NCBI GenBank assembly: GCA_022072445.1
Contig: JAJVHV010000019.1
Location: 62,001 to 126,000, forward strand
DNA from: Phycisphaerae bacterium
Lineage (GTDB): Bacteria > Planctomycetota > Phycisphaerae > UBA1845 > Fen-1342
DNA: 64,000 nucleotides
Direction of reading: 5' to 3'
The notes beneath the pieces were generated by a model. That model worked only from the letters and a program-made list of their open reading frames with translations. It had not been told where the DNA came from and made no database searches. The translations under genes and the position numbers were made by a program. Positions 17,165 to 27,320 of the stretch are shown one piece after another. Position 1 is the stretch's first letter, and each line of letters starts with the position of its first letter.

Positions 17165-19714
17165 TCAACGGGGCGGCGTCGACGCCAGCAGCGCACGATA
17201 CTGCGCGGCGCAGTCGCGACGTTCCCACGCATCGTACAGCGCAATGACGCGCTGCAGCGCCGTGCGGGCGGCATGGCTGCGGGCGCCGCGCGACCGGCGG
17301 ATCTTCTCGTACGCCGGCAGCAGCAGCGCTTCGGCGTCCGCGTAGCGCCCCTGCGCCCGCAGGCACGCGCCCAGGACGCTTTGCGACTCGGCAAACCACC
17401 AGAAGTTCTCGCGCTTCTGGCGACGATGCATGCCGAGCGCTTCGATCGCCAGCGCCTCGCCCTCGATCGCCGCGGCAACGTCGCCCGTGGCGGCCAGGGC
17501 GTCGGCCGTCTGGTTGAGATTCACGCTGATGAGCAGATGCTCGGATGGGAAAGTCGCCAGACGGCATTCGAGCGCGCAGCGTGACAATTGCTCGGCGGCG
17601 ATCGGATCGCCGCGGGCAAGCAGCACGTCGGCGGCCAGCGTCATGAGCCGGCTCGATTCCGGATGCTGCGGACCGAACAGCCGCTCCGCACCCGCCAGCG
17701 CGGCGCGCGCGACCGGCTCGGCTTCGTCGACCCGCCCGCGCTCGAGCAGCAGCGCCGCGTAGTTGTTGGCGTTCATGATCACGACGCTGTGGTCCGCAAC
17801 GAACAGCTCGCGGGCCATGTCGTACGCCTGGCGCATCACGGGCTCGGCGTCGGCGATTCGAAACACGTCGAACAGCAGCGATCCGAGATTTCCCAGCACC
17901 GCCGCCACCTGCTCGCTCGTGCCGCCGTAGAGTTGCGTGTAAATCGCGATGACTTCGCGATAAGCGGCCTCGGCGGCGACAAAGTCGCCGCGCTGCCCGC
18001 GCAGCAGGTCGGCGTGAAGCATCAGCGTGCGGGCATAGGTGGGCGACTGCTTTCCGACAACCGCCGCGTGGACGGCGAGCGCCGCCTCGCACAGCTCAAA
18101 GGCCTCGCCCTCGCGGCCGGTCAGTTGCAGCAGCCGCGCCAGCGTCACCGCCGTTGCGGCGGTCGCGGCGTGCTGCGGGCCATACAGTTGCCGCTGCAGT
18201 TGCAGCGCCGTGCGGAGCTGCGTCTCGGCGTCCTCATAGCGGCCGAGATAGAGGTACGTCTCGCCGATGGTCGAGCGGATGGCAGCTTCGACGTCGGGTT
18301 CGGCGCCCAGTTCGTCGTGGACGCGTGCCGCGCTCTGGTCGAGCAGGTCGCGCACGCTCAGATCGCGTCCGCGGGCCAGGTTCGGTTGCACCGAGGCGAG
18401 CATGCGCTGCAGGAAGCCGCTGACGCGCTGCGCCTTGCGCGCCTCGCTGCGCGCCAGGTCGCGCTCGCGCGTCGCGCGGACGGCCTGCCAGGTCGTGCCG
18501 ACGACGCCCAGCACGAGTGCGGCAACCGCCAGCGTCGCGACGCTGATCAGCGCCGTGTGCCTCGCGGCCAGTTTCCTGAAGCGGTACACCATGCTGGCAG
18601 GCCGGGCGGCGACGGTGCGGCCGGTCAGATGCGCGTCGATGTCGCCGGCCAGGTGCGACACGGACGGGTAACGCCGCTCCGGATCCTTCTCGAGCGCCCG
18701 GCCCACAATCGCTTCCAGGTCGCCGCGCAGCTCGCGCCGTAGCGCGCCGATCCGCGGCGCCGTCTCCTGGCAGATCACGCGGACCGCCTCCGGCAGCGAG
18801 CGGCTGGACACGTCGTGCGGCAGCCGGCCGGTGAGAAGCTGAAACAGGATCACGCCCAGCCCATACACGTCGGAGCGCGTGTCGATCCGCGTCGGATCGC
18901 CGGAGACCTGCTCCGGGCTCATGTAACCCAGCGTGCCGAGGAGTTGCCCGGCGCCGGTCTGCACCGCCAGCGACGACTGCGCGTCGACCGTCCGCGCCAC
19001 GCCGAAGTCGACCACCTTGGTGCGGCCCTCTTCGTCGACCAGGATGTTCTCCGGCTTGAGATCGCGGTGAATCACGCCGCACTGATGCGCGTGCTGCACC
19101 GCCGCGCAGACGCGCAGAAAAAGCTCCAGCCGCTGGCGCACGCCCAGCGGGGCGCCGCCGAAGCGCGCCGACTCGGCGTACGCGACGAGGTTGGCGCCGC
19201 GGACATATTCCATCGCGAAGAACGGCTGCTGCGTGGCTCCGCTGCGCGTCACACCCGCCTCGTAAATCTGCGCGATTCCCGGGTGGCGCAATCGTCCGAG
19301 AATGTGCGCCTCGTACTCGAAGCGCCGCGACATGCTCGACGACGCAAAGGCGACGCGCAGCACCTTCAGCGCGACCGACCGCCGCGGATTCTGCTGCTCC
19401 GCCAGGTACACCACGCCAAAGCCGCCCTCGCCGAGCTTGCGAATGACGCGATACGGGCCGATCCACTCGGGCACATCCGGCTCTGCTTCCGGCGGCGCGG
19501 GCGCGCGCATCGCGCCGAGGAGAATGCCCGGCTCGGCGTGCAGCGCCACCGCGGGTCGCGCGTCGTGCTCCAGCAGCGCCGAGACCGCCGCGCGCAACTC
19601 CGCGTCGTCACCGCACGCGCGGGCCACAAACGCGGCGCGCTGCGGCGATGGCTGCTCGCAGGCGGCACGGAAGATAGACTCGACCTGTCGGAATTGCTCC
19701 GGCGTCATGAGCAC
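17165..19714 (-). CDS. Transmembrane Ser/Thr protein kinase with C-terminal TPR repeats
   Basis: This 849-residue protein has an N-terminal helical region (1-60) shared with the kinase at 45755. The kinase domain (88-350) has Gly loop KLGEGGFGVVYLAE, Lys117, catalytic HRDLKPEN (Asp218), DFG at 237-239 and APE-like MSPEQ. All key residues are present, so it should be active. One membrane helix lies at about 388-408. A long TPR array (about 455-845) of the tetratricopeptide TPR_12 type (ATAATAVTLARLLQLTGREGEA) follows, probably outside the cytoplasm. The chosen GTG at 19714 has GGAG six bases upstream; ATG 19708 is an alternative. The ECF-like sigma gene follows, suggesting a signalling pair. 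Confidence 0.9.
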   Translation of the reverse strand: MLMTPEQFRQVESIFRAACEQPSPQRAAFVARACGDDAELRAAVSALLEHDARPAVALHAEPGILLGAMRAPAPPEAEPDVPEWIGPYRVIRKLGEGGFGVVYLAEQQNPRRSVALKVLRVAFASSSMSRRFEYEAHILGRLRHPGIAQIYEAGVTRSGATQQPFFAMEYVRGANLVAYAESARFGGAPLGVRQRLELFLRVCAAVQHAHQCGVIHRDLKPENILVDEEGRTKVVDFGVARTVDAQSSLAVQTGAGQLLGTLGYMSPEQVSGDPTRIDTRSDVYGLGVILFQLLTGRLPHDVSSRSLPEAVRVICQETAPRIGALRRELRGDLEAIVGRALEKDPERRYPSVSHLAGDIDAHLTGRTVAARPASMVYRFRKLAARHTALISVATLAVAALVLGVVGTTWQAVRATRERDLARSEARKAQRVSGFLQRMLASVQPNLARGRDLSVRDLLDQSAARVHDELGAEPDVEAAIRSTIGETYLYLGRYEDAETQLRTALQLQRQLYGPQHAATAATAVTLARLLQLTGREGEAFELCEAALAVHAAVVGKQSPTYARTLMLHADLLRGQRGDFVAAEAAYREVIAIYTQLYGGTSEQVAAVLGNLGSLLFDVFRIADAEPVMRQAYDMARELFVADHSVVIMNANNYAALLLERGRVDEAEPVARAALAGAERLFGPQHPESSRLMTLAADVLLARGDPIAAEQLSRCALECRLATFPSEHLLISVNLNQTADALAATGDVAAAIEGEALAIEALGMHRRQKRENFWWFAESQSVLGACLRAQGRYADAEALLLPAYEKIRRSRGARSHAARTALQRVIALYDAWERRDCAAQYRALLASTPPR

Positions 19715-19918
19715 TGCGTGCTCCGACCGGCTTGATCGCGCCGGCTGCGCGATCGGAAACCGGGGCGCACGCCCAGCTTAGCCCGCGCCGCCGAAGTTGG
19801 GCAAGTTTTTCCAAGGCGGCCCGTCCGGTTTCCGGCATTCCCATTGTGACCGCGGGATGCCGGATGTGAAACGCCGGATCGTCGCGGACCAAAAACCCGT
19901 CTCGACAGAGGAATCGCC

Positions 19919-22087
19919 ATGTTGAATCGACGTCGTTTGTCCGCCGTGATGCTCGTTTCCGCGGCACTGTCAGCGCCCGTGTGGGCTCAGAGCTTCAACG
20001 TCGACATCGAGCATCCCGACAGCGGATGGCCTGGGGATGGGCTGCCGCCGTCGTCCTACGGCGCCGCAGCCAGCCAGCCCGGTTACTGGAACGCCATCGG
20101 CGCGATGGGGCAGGTCTACACGCTGCGTGATCTGAGCGGGTCGCTGACCGGCGTGACGGTCGAGACGATCGGTCCGGGATCGGCGGTGGGTACCGACAAT
20201 CCCAATGCCAGCGGCGACTTCGCGCGGCTGATGGAAGACGGCCTGCGCGTCGGGAACGAGGACGCCGACGTGCTGCTGTTCAACATCGAGAATCTCGCGC
20301 CCGGCCGCTATTTGGTCTACACCTACGCCGGCCTGCGCGAGTACGGCGAGTGCTGCGGCACGCGCGTCAGCATCAACTTCTTCACCAATTCCAACGTCGG
20401 CGGTTATCCGCTGCCCGGAAACACGTTCCATCAGGGAAACTACCACGGCTACGAGGGCGGAACGCACGCCCGCAACATGGTCGACTTGCCGCCGAACGTC
20501 CGCATCCAGATCGGCATTCGCACGAACCTCGACGGCAGCGGCCAGGGCACCATCACCGGCATTCAGCTCCAGAAACTGCCCGAGCGGCTTTACGTCCGCT
20601 CGGCGGCGCCGGACGGCGGCGACGGACGCACGTGGCAGACGGCCTACAACAACCTTCAGGAGGCCATGGCCAAGATCCGCGAGTGGGAAGGTGCGGTCGA
20701 CGAAATGTGGGTCGCCGAGGGCGCCTACTATCCGTCCGAGACGGACGACCAGTACGACACCTTCGACGTGCTCACGGGAATGGCCAGCATGTATGGCGGC
20801 TTCGCCGGCGACGAGACGCGCTTCAGCGATCGCGACCCCGCCGCCCACCCGACGATGCTGAGCGGCAACATCGGCGGCTCGCTGCCCTTCGACAACACCA
20901 ACACGATCCTGACCATGTCGCAAAACATCTGGGGCGACGATGACGCGCTGATCGACGGCTTCGTGATCGTCGGCGGCAACAGCGGACTGGACGGGACGAA
21001 CGGCGCCGGCGCCGGGCTGCACGTCTACGGCGGCGATCTGACGATGCGCAATTGCCGCTTCATCAGCAACCACGCCGAGACCGGCGCGGCCGCGTATGCC
21101 TCGGGCGGCACGGTTCGCTTCATCGACTGCGAATTCTCGAGCAACGTTGCCAGCTCCAACGGCGGCGCGTTCGCGGCCGAGGCGCTCGACCCGAACCCCG
21201 GCCCGGTGGCGAAGTTCATCAACTGCCGCTTTCACAACAACGACGCCGGATTCTGGGGCGGCGCGGTCGATCTCTCCAGCGCGACCGCGACGTTCGTCAA
21301 CTGCGTCTTCACCGGCAGCGACAGCGAATTCGAGGGCGGCGCCGTACACGCCAACTACTCGGACAGCACGATTTACCTCTACAACTGCACGTTCGCTGGC
21401 AATCGTACCGACAATTTCGGCGCCGCGATCGGCCTCGACAGCGGCGCGCAGGCCGAAATCTACAATTCGATCCTGTGGGACAATCACGGCAGCGCGGCGT
21501 GGAACAACCTGATGAAGTCGCAGCTCTCGTTCGATCTCTCCAGCGTGACCGCCAGCTACACGACGGTGCAGTTCCACACACCCGGGCAGCTTCCCGGCGC
21601 CGGCAACAACGGCGTCAATCCGCAATTCGTCAACTCCACCGGCGGCGACGGCTACGGCGGTCTGAATGACGACGTGCGCCTGGCCGCTGGTTCGCCGCTG
21701 ATCGACGCGGGCGATAACGCCAAAACGTTGAACGACTTCAGCGATCTAGACCAGGATGGCAACTACTTTGAAGCCACGCCCCTCGACCTCGACCGGCACG
21801 CGCGGCGCATCGACGACCCGGCGACGGCGGACACAGGAAACGGCACGGCGCCGATTGTCGATCGCGGAGCTTACGAATTCTCGCCGGCGACCTCGCCGCT
21901 CGGCGACATGAACTGCGACGGCAGCGTGAATGGCTTCGACATCGACCCGTTCACCCTCGCTCTGAGCGACCCCGCCGGCTACGCCGCCGCGTATCCCGCC
22001 TGCGACATCAACAATGGCGACGTCAACGTCGACGGCTCGGTGAACGGATTCGACATCGACCCGTTCGTCGGCCTGCTCGGCGGATAA
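19919..22087 (+). CDS. Secreted right-handed beta-helix protein with C-terminal dockerin-like tag
   Basis: This 722-residue exported protein starts at ATG 19919 and has a signal peptide ending near VWAQ at residues 21-24. Residues of about 25-215 form an N-terminal domain of unknown type that is unlike known enzymes. Residues 220-640 have the choice-of-anchor parallel beta-helix pattern seen in polymorphic-outer-membrane-like surface proteins (MRNCRFISNHAETGAA, FINCRFHNNDAGFWGGA, LYNCTFAGNRTDNFG). The final 61 residues are [17 protein letters not shown] and [15 protein letters not shown], ending GLLGG. No catalytic residues are apparent. It is likely an adhesin or polysaccharide-binding surface protein. 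It is divergent from the kinase gene across 204 bp. Confidence 0.82.
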   Translation: MLNRRRLSAVMLVSAALSAPVWAQSFNVDIEHPDSGWPGDGLPPSSYGAAASQPGYWNAIGAMGQVYTLRDLSGSLTGVTVETIGPGSAVGTDNPNASGDFARLMEDGLRVGNEDADVLLFNIENLAPGRYLVYTYAGLREYGECCGTRVSINFFTNSNVGGYPLPGNTFHQGNYHGYEGGTHARNMVDLPPNVRIQIGIRTNLDGSGQGTITGIQLQKLPERLYVRSAAPDGGDGRTWQTAYNNLQEAMAKIREWEGAVDEMWVAEGAYYPSETDDQYDTFDVLTGMASMYGGFAGDETRFSDRDPAAHPTMLSGNIGGSLPFDNTNTILTMSQNIWGDDDALIDGFVIVGGNSGLDGTNGAGAGLHVYGGDLTMRNCRFISNHAETGAAAYASGGTVRFIDCEFSSNVASSNGGAFAAEALDPNPGPVAKFINCRFHNNDAGFWGGAVDLSSATATFVNCVFTGSDSEFEGGAVHANYSDSTIYLYNCTFAGNRTDNFGAAIGLDSGAQAEIYNSILWDNHGSAAWNNLMKSQLSFDLSSVTASYTTVQFHTPGQLPGAGNNGVNPQFVNSTGGDGYGGLNDDVRLAAGSPLIDAGDNAKTLNDFSDLDQDGNYFEATPLDLDRHARRIDDPATADTGNGTAPIVDRGAYEFSPATSPLGDMNCDGSVNGFDIDPFTLALSDPAGYAAAYPACDINNGDVNVDGSVNGFDIDPFVGLLGG

Positions 22088-22146
22088 GCCGGACGACCGC
22101 GGCATCGGACGCGGCATCGGACGTCGCGATGCTGCCGACAGCACGG

Positions 22147-22176
22147 ATCGGCGCGAGCGAACCCGCTCGCGCCGAT
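22147..22176 (+). terminator. Long perfect hairpin after the beta-helix gene
   Basis: ATCGGCGCGAGCG and CGCTCGCGCCGAT form a 13-bp perfect stem with an AACC loop, 60 bp after the stop at 22087. No T-run follows, so termination would be unusual or Rho-assisted; it could also be an operator or structured 3' end. Confidence 0.55.
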
Positions 22177-22312
22177 TCGGCATGCGCCACGACTCACGGC
22201 TGCCCGCCGCCCGGTGGTGGCGCGGGGGTGAGCTGAACGATTTTGGCGCGGGAGGGGAAGCGGATTCCGGCGCAGTCGCCGTCCTTCAGAATGAACAGCA
22301 AGTAGCGGTGCG

Positions 22313-22411
22313 GTGCATCAGGGATGCACCCTACGCAACTCCGGGTGGGCTAGGAAACCCCTCCATTCAGGCTCGCTCCTCGCTCGCCTTCATGGTCGGG
22401 GCTCGGATGGG
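22313..22411. repeat. GGTGCATC palindrome and variant dispersed repeat
   Basis: GTGCATC-AGG-GATGCAC (22313-22329) is a perfect 7-bp hairpin. A variant of the dispersed element follows at 22357-22411: CCCCTCCATTCAGG and GGTCGGGGCTCGG are separated by a longer central part than in the other copies. The surrounding gap (22088-22454) has no convincing gene. Confidence 0.65.
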
Positions 22412-22454
22412 CTTCCCGCGCGGCGACGTCGCGAATCGGCGTGCACCGTAGCGC

Positions 22455-23804
22455 TCACTCGCCCTTCCGAAGCACCTTCAGCGCTGCTTCGATCACCGGA
22501 TCGCCTTTCCTGAAGTCGCCCGCCTCCGCCTTGACGGCGACATCCGGCGGCACGCCCTTTCCCTCCAGCGGCGATCCGTCGGGCAGCATGTCCTGCCATG
22601 ACGGCAACATCACGGTGACGCCGTTCGAGAGATCGTGCGGCTTGGGATTGCCCGAGCTGCCGTAGGTCTTGGCGCCGACCAGCGTCGCGCCGCAGTGCTT
22701 CATCATCAGGATGAACGACTCGTTGCTGCTCATGTTGGTCGGGCCGATCAGCAGGGCGACCTTGCCCTTGAAATGCGGTCGCGCCTTGTTCGGCTCGAGC
22801 ACGCGCTCGCGAACCGCCGTGAATCCGTCGCTCTGGCTCACGTCGCGATTGCGATGCTTCGAGTAGACGGCGTTTTTTTCGGCGAAGCAGCCGGCGAACT
22901 CCTGCGCCAGCGTCTCCGACCCGCCGCCATTGGGACGCACGTCGACGATCAGCGCCTTGGCGTCGGTGAATTCGCCCAGGGCCTCGAACGCGGCGGTCAG
23001 CCCTTCCTTGCAGTCCAGCGACCAGCTCGGCAGCAGGATGTAGCCGATGCCGTCGTCGAACCTGCCGGTCGAGACGCATGCGTTGCGCTGCACGAAGCCC
23101 GGAACGGCCTTACGAGCCGCGTCCTTGTCGAAATTCGGCTTGGCGTTATGCCGAAACACGGGCACCGGCGCGTCGCCGACCAGCACGCTGATGTGCATGT
23201 CCTTGGCCTTTGCCAGCAGCCGCGCCACGCCGCGGCCAAACGCCGCCGCCGAATCCGACTTCAGCAGCCCCGCCTCGGCTTCGCTGAAGGCCTTGTCCCA
23301 ATCGACGCCGCGCAAGTCGCGGTACGAATATGACTCGTCGATCGCCTTGCGCAGCGTGTCGAGCGCGGCTTTGTTCTGCTCGGGCGTGAGCTTGGCCGGC
23401 TTGGACTTGCTGCTCGCCGTGCCGGTCTTGAAGGTGATGGGGTAAATCTCCGCTGATTCGCCGCTGGTCGACACGAAGTTCTGCGCGCTCGGGCAGTTGA
23501 TGCTCAGATCATACTGGCGGTTGGGCTCCAGCTTGACCGGAATCACCAGCACGCGCGGCGATTTCCAGCGCGGCTTGCCGTCGAACTTGGGAAAGCTCGG
23601 CCCGCCGCCGCAGATCGAGCGCCCGCCAGGGTCCATGTCCTGATCGAATTCGATCACGATCTCCTTGAGCGTCGGGTCGACATCGGTGTCGCCGTTGTCC
23701 GGCGAGGCTTTGACGACGCGCGGCTGATCGGCGGAAGCGGCGGCCAGCAGCGCGAGGAGCAGCGGCGTGAGCAGGCGGTGCGGTCGAGGGAAGTGCGGGA
23801 ACAT
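22455..23804 (-). CDS. Secreted S41-family serine peptidase with N-terminal Ig-like domain
   Basis: This 449-residue protein starts at ATG 23804, with GGAGGT five bases upstream; the in-frame ATG-type start further out is rejected because it precedes the signal peptide. The signal ends near ASA at residues 24-26. A bacterial Ig-like (Big_5/SbsA) region follows (VKASPDNGDTDVDPT, EFDQDMDPGG). The S41 (tail-specific protease-like) domain occupies about 150-440. Its DVRPNGGGSETLAQEF strand and PTNMSSNESF motif place a nucleophile Ser near 359. The usual PDZ domain is not evident, and the catalytic Lys could not be assigned. It probably degrades or processes extracytoplasmic proteins. Confidence 0.82.
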   Translation of the reverse strand: MFPHFPRPHRLLTPLLLALLAAASADQPRVVKASPDNGDTDVDPTLKEIVIEFDQDMDPGGRSICGGGPSFPKFDGKPRWKSPRVLVIPVKLEPNRQYDLSINCPSAQNFVSTSGESAEIYPITFKTGTASSKSKPAKLTPEQNKAALDTLRKAIDESYSYRDLRGVDWDKAFSEAEAGLLKSDSAAAFGRGVARLLAKAKDMHISVLVGDAPVPVFRHNAKPNFDKDAARKAVPGFVQRNACVSTGRFDDGIGYILLPSWSLDCKEGLTAAFEALGEFTDAKALIVDVRPNGGGSETLAQEFAGCFAEKNAVYSKHRNRDVSQSDGFTAVRERVLEPNKARPHFKGKVALLIGPTNMSSNESFILMMKHCGATLVGAKTYGSSGNPKPHDLSNGVTVMLPSWQDMLPDGSPLEGKGVPPDVAVKAEAGDFRKGDPVIEAALKVLRKGE

Positions 23805-23882
23805 GCGGACCTCCGGTTTCGTGGCATCTGTCACCGGGGTCAATTTAGCGGGTTGGGACGAGCGGCGGCAAGGCGGATAGCG

Positions 23883-25889
23883 CTACGCGGTCGCGATCTT
23901 GGCGAGCGTCGCCTCGCCGGCCGGCGTCGGCCGCGCTGTTCCCGCGGTCTGAAGCGCGGGCGGGGTCTCCAACTGAAACTCGGGCACGATCTGGCGCAGC
24001 CGCCGGCGTGCCTCGTCGCGCGCCAGCTCGTCGGCCGACGCCACGAGATCGTCGATCGCCCGGACGAGCGGTTCCCACTCCTCGGGGCGGTTCTTCCAGA
24101 TTCCGATCTTGGGATGGGCGGTGCGCGAGACGTCCTCGCCCTCGATCGACAGCTCTTCATAGAGCTTCTCGCCCGGCCGCATGCCGGAAAAGACGATCTC
24201 GATGTCTTCGCCCGGGCGGAAGCCCGAGAGCGTGATGAGGTCGCGCGCCAAATCGACGATCTTGACCGGATCGCCCATGTCGAGCACGAAGATTTCGCCG
24301 CCGCGGCCCATGAAGCCGGCCTGCAGGACGAGCTGGGCGGCCTCGGGAATCGTCATGAAGTAGCGCACCATGTCCGGATGCGTCACGGTCACCGGCCCGC
24401 CGCGCGCGATCTGCTCTTTGAAGATCGGTATGACGCTGCCGCTGCTGCCCAGGACGTTGCCGAAACGGACCGTCACAAACTGCGTGTCGCAGCGCTGGTC
24501 GAGACCCTGGATGTACATCTCGGCGACGCGCTTGCTGGCGCCCATGATGCTCGTCGGGTTGACGGCCTTGTCCGTTGAAACCATCACAAACTTCTCGCAG
24601 CCGTGCCGCGCCGCCGCGTCGGCGATGACGCGCGTCCCAGCCACGTTGTTCTTGATCGCCTCGCCCGGGTTGTACTCCATCATCGGAACGTGCTTGTGCG
24701 CCGCGGCGTGATACACCGCCGCCGGACGCTCCGCCGCGAAAAGCTGATCGACGCGCCGCGCGTCGGCGATGTCGCACAGGCAGGGCACGACGTTCAGCGC
24801 CGGGAAGCTCCGCCGCAGCTCCTGCTCGATCTCGAACAGGTGCTGCTCGGCCCGCTCGACGAGAACGAGGCGCTGCGGCCCGAAACTGGCGATCTGCCGG
24901 CACATCTCCGAGCCGATCGACCCGCCCGCGCCGGTGACCATCACGACGCGCGTGCTGATGAAGGCGCGAATGTCGGTCGCGTCGAGCGCCACCGGCGCGC
25001 GCCCCAGCAGGTCGTTGATCTCCACGTTGCGAAACTGGCTGACGCTGACCTTGCCGGCGATCAGGTCCGCCATGGCCGGGACGGTCTTGAAGCGGATGTT
25101 CGTGCCCTGGCACAACTCGACCACGCGCCGAATCTGCGCCTTGGTCGCCGACGGCATCGCGATCAGGATTTCGTCGACGCTCCGATCCTCGGCGAGCTGC
25201 TTGATGTCGGCGATCGGCCCGAGCACCTCCACGCCGTGGATGCGCGCCCGGTGCTTGCTCGTGTCGTCGTCAAGAAACCCAACCACGCGGTAGCGCAGGA
25301 GCGGCATGCGGAGGATTTCGCGCACGACGTTCGCGCCGCAGTCGCCGGCGCCCAGGATCAGCAGCCGCGGCAGGTTCGATTCGCCCTCCGGGCGGATTTC
25401 CTCGTGGTAGAGCCGCACGGCGACGCGGGCGCCGCACACCAGGGCGATCGTGCCGGCGAAATCAAGCAGGAAGACCGAGTCGGGGAAGTCCTGGCCGGCG
25501 CTGGGCATCGGGCCGATCCCCAGCAGATAGGCGTTCATGGTCGCGTAATAGACCGCCCAGATCAGCAGAAAGCAGATCCACGAGGCCTGTGTGACGGCGA
25601 ACAAATCGCGCAGCCCGACGTATCTCCACCAGGCGTGAAACAGCCCGCGTACGTGGAAAATCACCAGCTTCACGACCACAACCAGCGGAAGCATCGGCAG
25701 GAAGAGATCGAGAAACCAGACCGGCTGCGTGAAGCGGAAGTTGTATGCCAGGCAGAACGCCAGAAACCAGGACAGCGCGAAGAGCACCAGGTGCGACGCA
25801 ACGCTGACCCACACGCGCTGCGTGCGCATCAACTCCGTCCAGCCGTTCTGTGCCGCGCTGCCTGCCGCCATGTCGGAATTCGCCCGCAT
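23883..25889 (-). CDS. Membrane nucleoside-diphosphate-sugar epimerase/dehydratase (FlaA1/CapD/WbpM-like)
   Basis: This protein has four N-terminal membrane helices (about residues 25-140), a CoA-binding-like Rossmann region (LLILGAGDCGANVVREIL) and a C-terminal SDR domain. The NAD(P) loop is VMVTGAGGSIGSEM. The active site STDKAVNPTSIMGASKR has the Met-for-Tyr pattern of UDP-GlcNAc 4,6-dehydratases of this group. Such enzymes act at the inner membrane face to make deoxy-amino sugars for surface polysaccharides. It can be read from TTG 25898, ATG 25889 or ATG 25871; 25889 is used because it is the first ATG and no ribosome site decides. The open length is 668 residues, normal for the family. 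Confidence 0.87.
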   Translation of the reverse strand: MRANSDMAAGSAAQNGWTELMRTQRVWVSVASHLVLFALSWFLAFCLAYNFRFTQPVWFLDLFLPMLPLVVVVKLVIFHVRGLFHAWWRYVGLRDLFAVTQASWICFLLIWAVYYATMNAYLLGIGPMPSAGQDFPDSVFLLDFAGTIALVCGARVAVRLYHEEIRPEGESNLPRLLILGAGDCGANVVREILRMPLLRYRVVGFLDDDTSKHRARIHGVEVLGPIADIKQLAEDRSVDEILIAMPSATKAQIRRVVELCQGTNIRFKTVPAMADLIAGKVSVSQFRNVEINDLLGRAPVALDATDIRAFISTRVVMVTGAGGSIGSEMCRQIASFGPQRLVLVERAEQHLFEIEQELRRSFPALNVVPCLCDIADARRVDQLFAAERPAAVYHAAAHKHVPMMEYNPGEAIKNNVAGTRVIADAAARHGCEKFVMVSTDKAVNPTSIMGASKRVAEMYIQGLDQRCDTQFVTVRFGNVLGSSGSVIPIFKEQIARGGPVTVTHPDMVRYFMTIPEAAQLVLQAGFMGRGGEIFVLDMGDPVKIVDLARDLITLSGFRPGEDIEIVFSGMRPGEKLYEELSIEGEDVSRTAHPKIGIWKNRPEEWEPLVRAIDDLVASADELARDEARRRLRQIVPEFQLETPPALQTAGTARPTPAGEATLAKIATA

Positions 25890-26027
25890 CGCCGTCAACC
25901 GATGTTATCGGCACGGCGGCCGGCACGCTCCATATCCTCTCGTCGATGCTGCGCTCGCGTCACGCCGCGCGGGGCGCGCACGGCGCCCGCGACTTGCGCC
26001 AAGTGCCGAGGCGCCGCACGAAGCTGC

Positions 26028-27080
26028 TCATTTCGCCAGCGCGGGGCGCATGGCGTTGACAAACGCGTTGACCTGGGTCGCGATGCGCTCGTCCGCCGCC
26101 TCGCCCGCCTTCTGCGCCGCGTCCATCGCGGCGAGAGCCGTCACCTTGTCGCCCAGTTGCCAGGCACCGTAGCACTTGAGGACCTGCGCCGTCCAGTTGT
26201 CCTCGCCCGTGATGCGCGACAACAGGCGCATCTGCCGGTCCATCTCGTCCGGATCGCCGTAAAACTCCTTCACCGGCAACCCTTCGACGAACAGCTCGGG
26301 ACGCTCCTCCACCGCCATCATGAGCCAGTTCACCGCGCTGGAGAACTGATAACCCTCGACCGCGGCGTGGGCGGCCAGGACGAGGTCGCCGTGCGATCCG
26401 CGCGGATCCATGCGATGCGCCGTGACCAGCAGCGACGACGCGTCGCGGAACTGTCCGGCCTTGAACGCGTCGCGGCCGCGTGTCCGCATCGAGATCGCGT
26501 CGAGCTTTGTATCAAGCCGCATCAGGTCGCTGATGTCCTGCGCCGTCACGTCGTTCGCGGCCGGCTCGGCCGGCTTGAGGTCGAAATACCGCCGATACGG
26601 ATCAACGTCCGATTCGGCACCGACGATCGGCGTTGTGAGCGGCGGGAGCGTCAGCGTCCGGCCGCGGAGCGGCGTATCCAGCCGGATGGCGCCATAGAAA
26701 CCGCTGGCGACGGCCAGCTCGCCCTGCGTGACCCTGCTGGAGTCGATCGCCCCGCTGCGAAAGCGCGTCACGTACGGTAGCGTCGACGGGTCGACCAGAT
26801 CGGATTGAGCATAGAGCGTGCTGTTGGCCAGCGCTCCCCCGCCACGACGGCCGGTTCTCACGCTGGCGCCAATGCCGCGGTCAGCGCCCAGCCGACGGCC
26901 GGGCGAGGTGTCCTTGTAGCGTCCGGTATTCAGTCCGCCTGTGCGCCCGACGTTGCGCGAGGCCGAAAACTCCGACGGCCGCGAGACGCGCGCGTTGGTG
27001 TGCAACTGGGCGTGAACCGCCGGGGCAAGCGCCGCGAGGGCCAGGAAAGCCGTTGCGCGAGCGAGACAAATGCGGATCAT
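26028..27080 (-). CDS. Exported helical-repeat protein of unknown function
   Basis: This 350-residue protein starts at ATG 27080, where a signal peptide (MIRICLARATAFLALAALAP) begins and ends near AHAQ. The first third is low-complexity, rich in Gly, Arg and Ser. The last part (about 220-345) looks like TPR-type helical hairpins: GRDAFKAGQFRDASSLLVTA, AVEGYQFSSAVNWLMMAVEE and LKCYGAWQLGDKVTALAAMD. No enzyme motif is seen. The frame is open to 27203, but that part lacks a signal. The gap to the epimerase gene on the same strand is about 140 bp. A periplasmic scaffold or assembly factor is possible; no function is assigned. Confidence 0.72.
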   Translation of the reverse strand: MIRICLARATAFLALAALAPAVHAQLHTNARVSRPSEFSASRNVGRTGGLNTGRYKDTSPGRRLGADRGIGASVRTGRRGGGALANSTLYAQSDLVDPSTLPYVTRFRSGAIDSSRVTQGELAVASGFYGAIRLDTPLRGRTLTLPPLTTPIVGAESDVDPYRRYFDLKPAEPAANDVTAQDISDLMRLDTKLDAISMRTRGRDAFKAGQFRDASSLLVTAHRMDPRGSHGDLVLAAHAAVEGYQFSSAVNWLMMAVEERPELFVEGLPVKEFYGDPDEMDRQMRLLSRITGEDNWTAQVLKCYGAWQLGDKVTALAAMDAAQKAGEAADERIATQVNAFVNAMRPALAK

Positions 27081-27320
27081 GGGTCCCGATTTCCGTGGGC
27101 AGCGGGCGTCGCTGCACCGCAAGTCATCATAACATCGGCGATTACGCCCGTCATGCGTGAACGGCAGCCGGGTCGCGCCGGGCCTGAATTGGCGTACGGG
27201 CACGCTTCAATCGATCCATACGATTCGTATCGGCAGGACGTTCGGGGTTGTGAGCGAATTCTGCGCGTCGATTCACGAGTCCACCTATCCGCTTTGATCC
27301 GCTTCGAGGGGATCCGTCCG

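Noticed and set aside
24603-26780. A 725-residue plus-strand open frame
   Set aside because: It is antisense to the CapD-like gene and a secreted protein; no family motif is seen.
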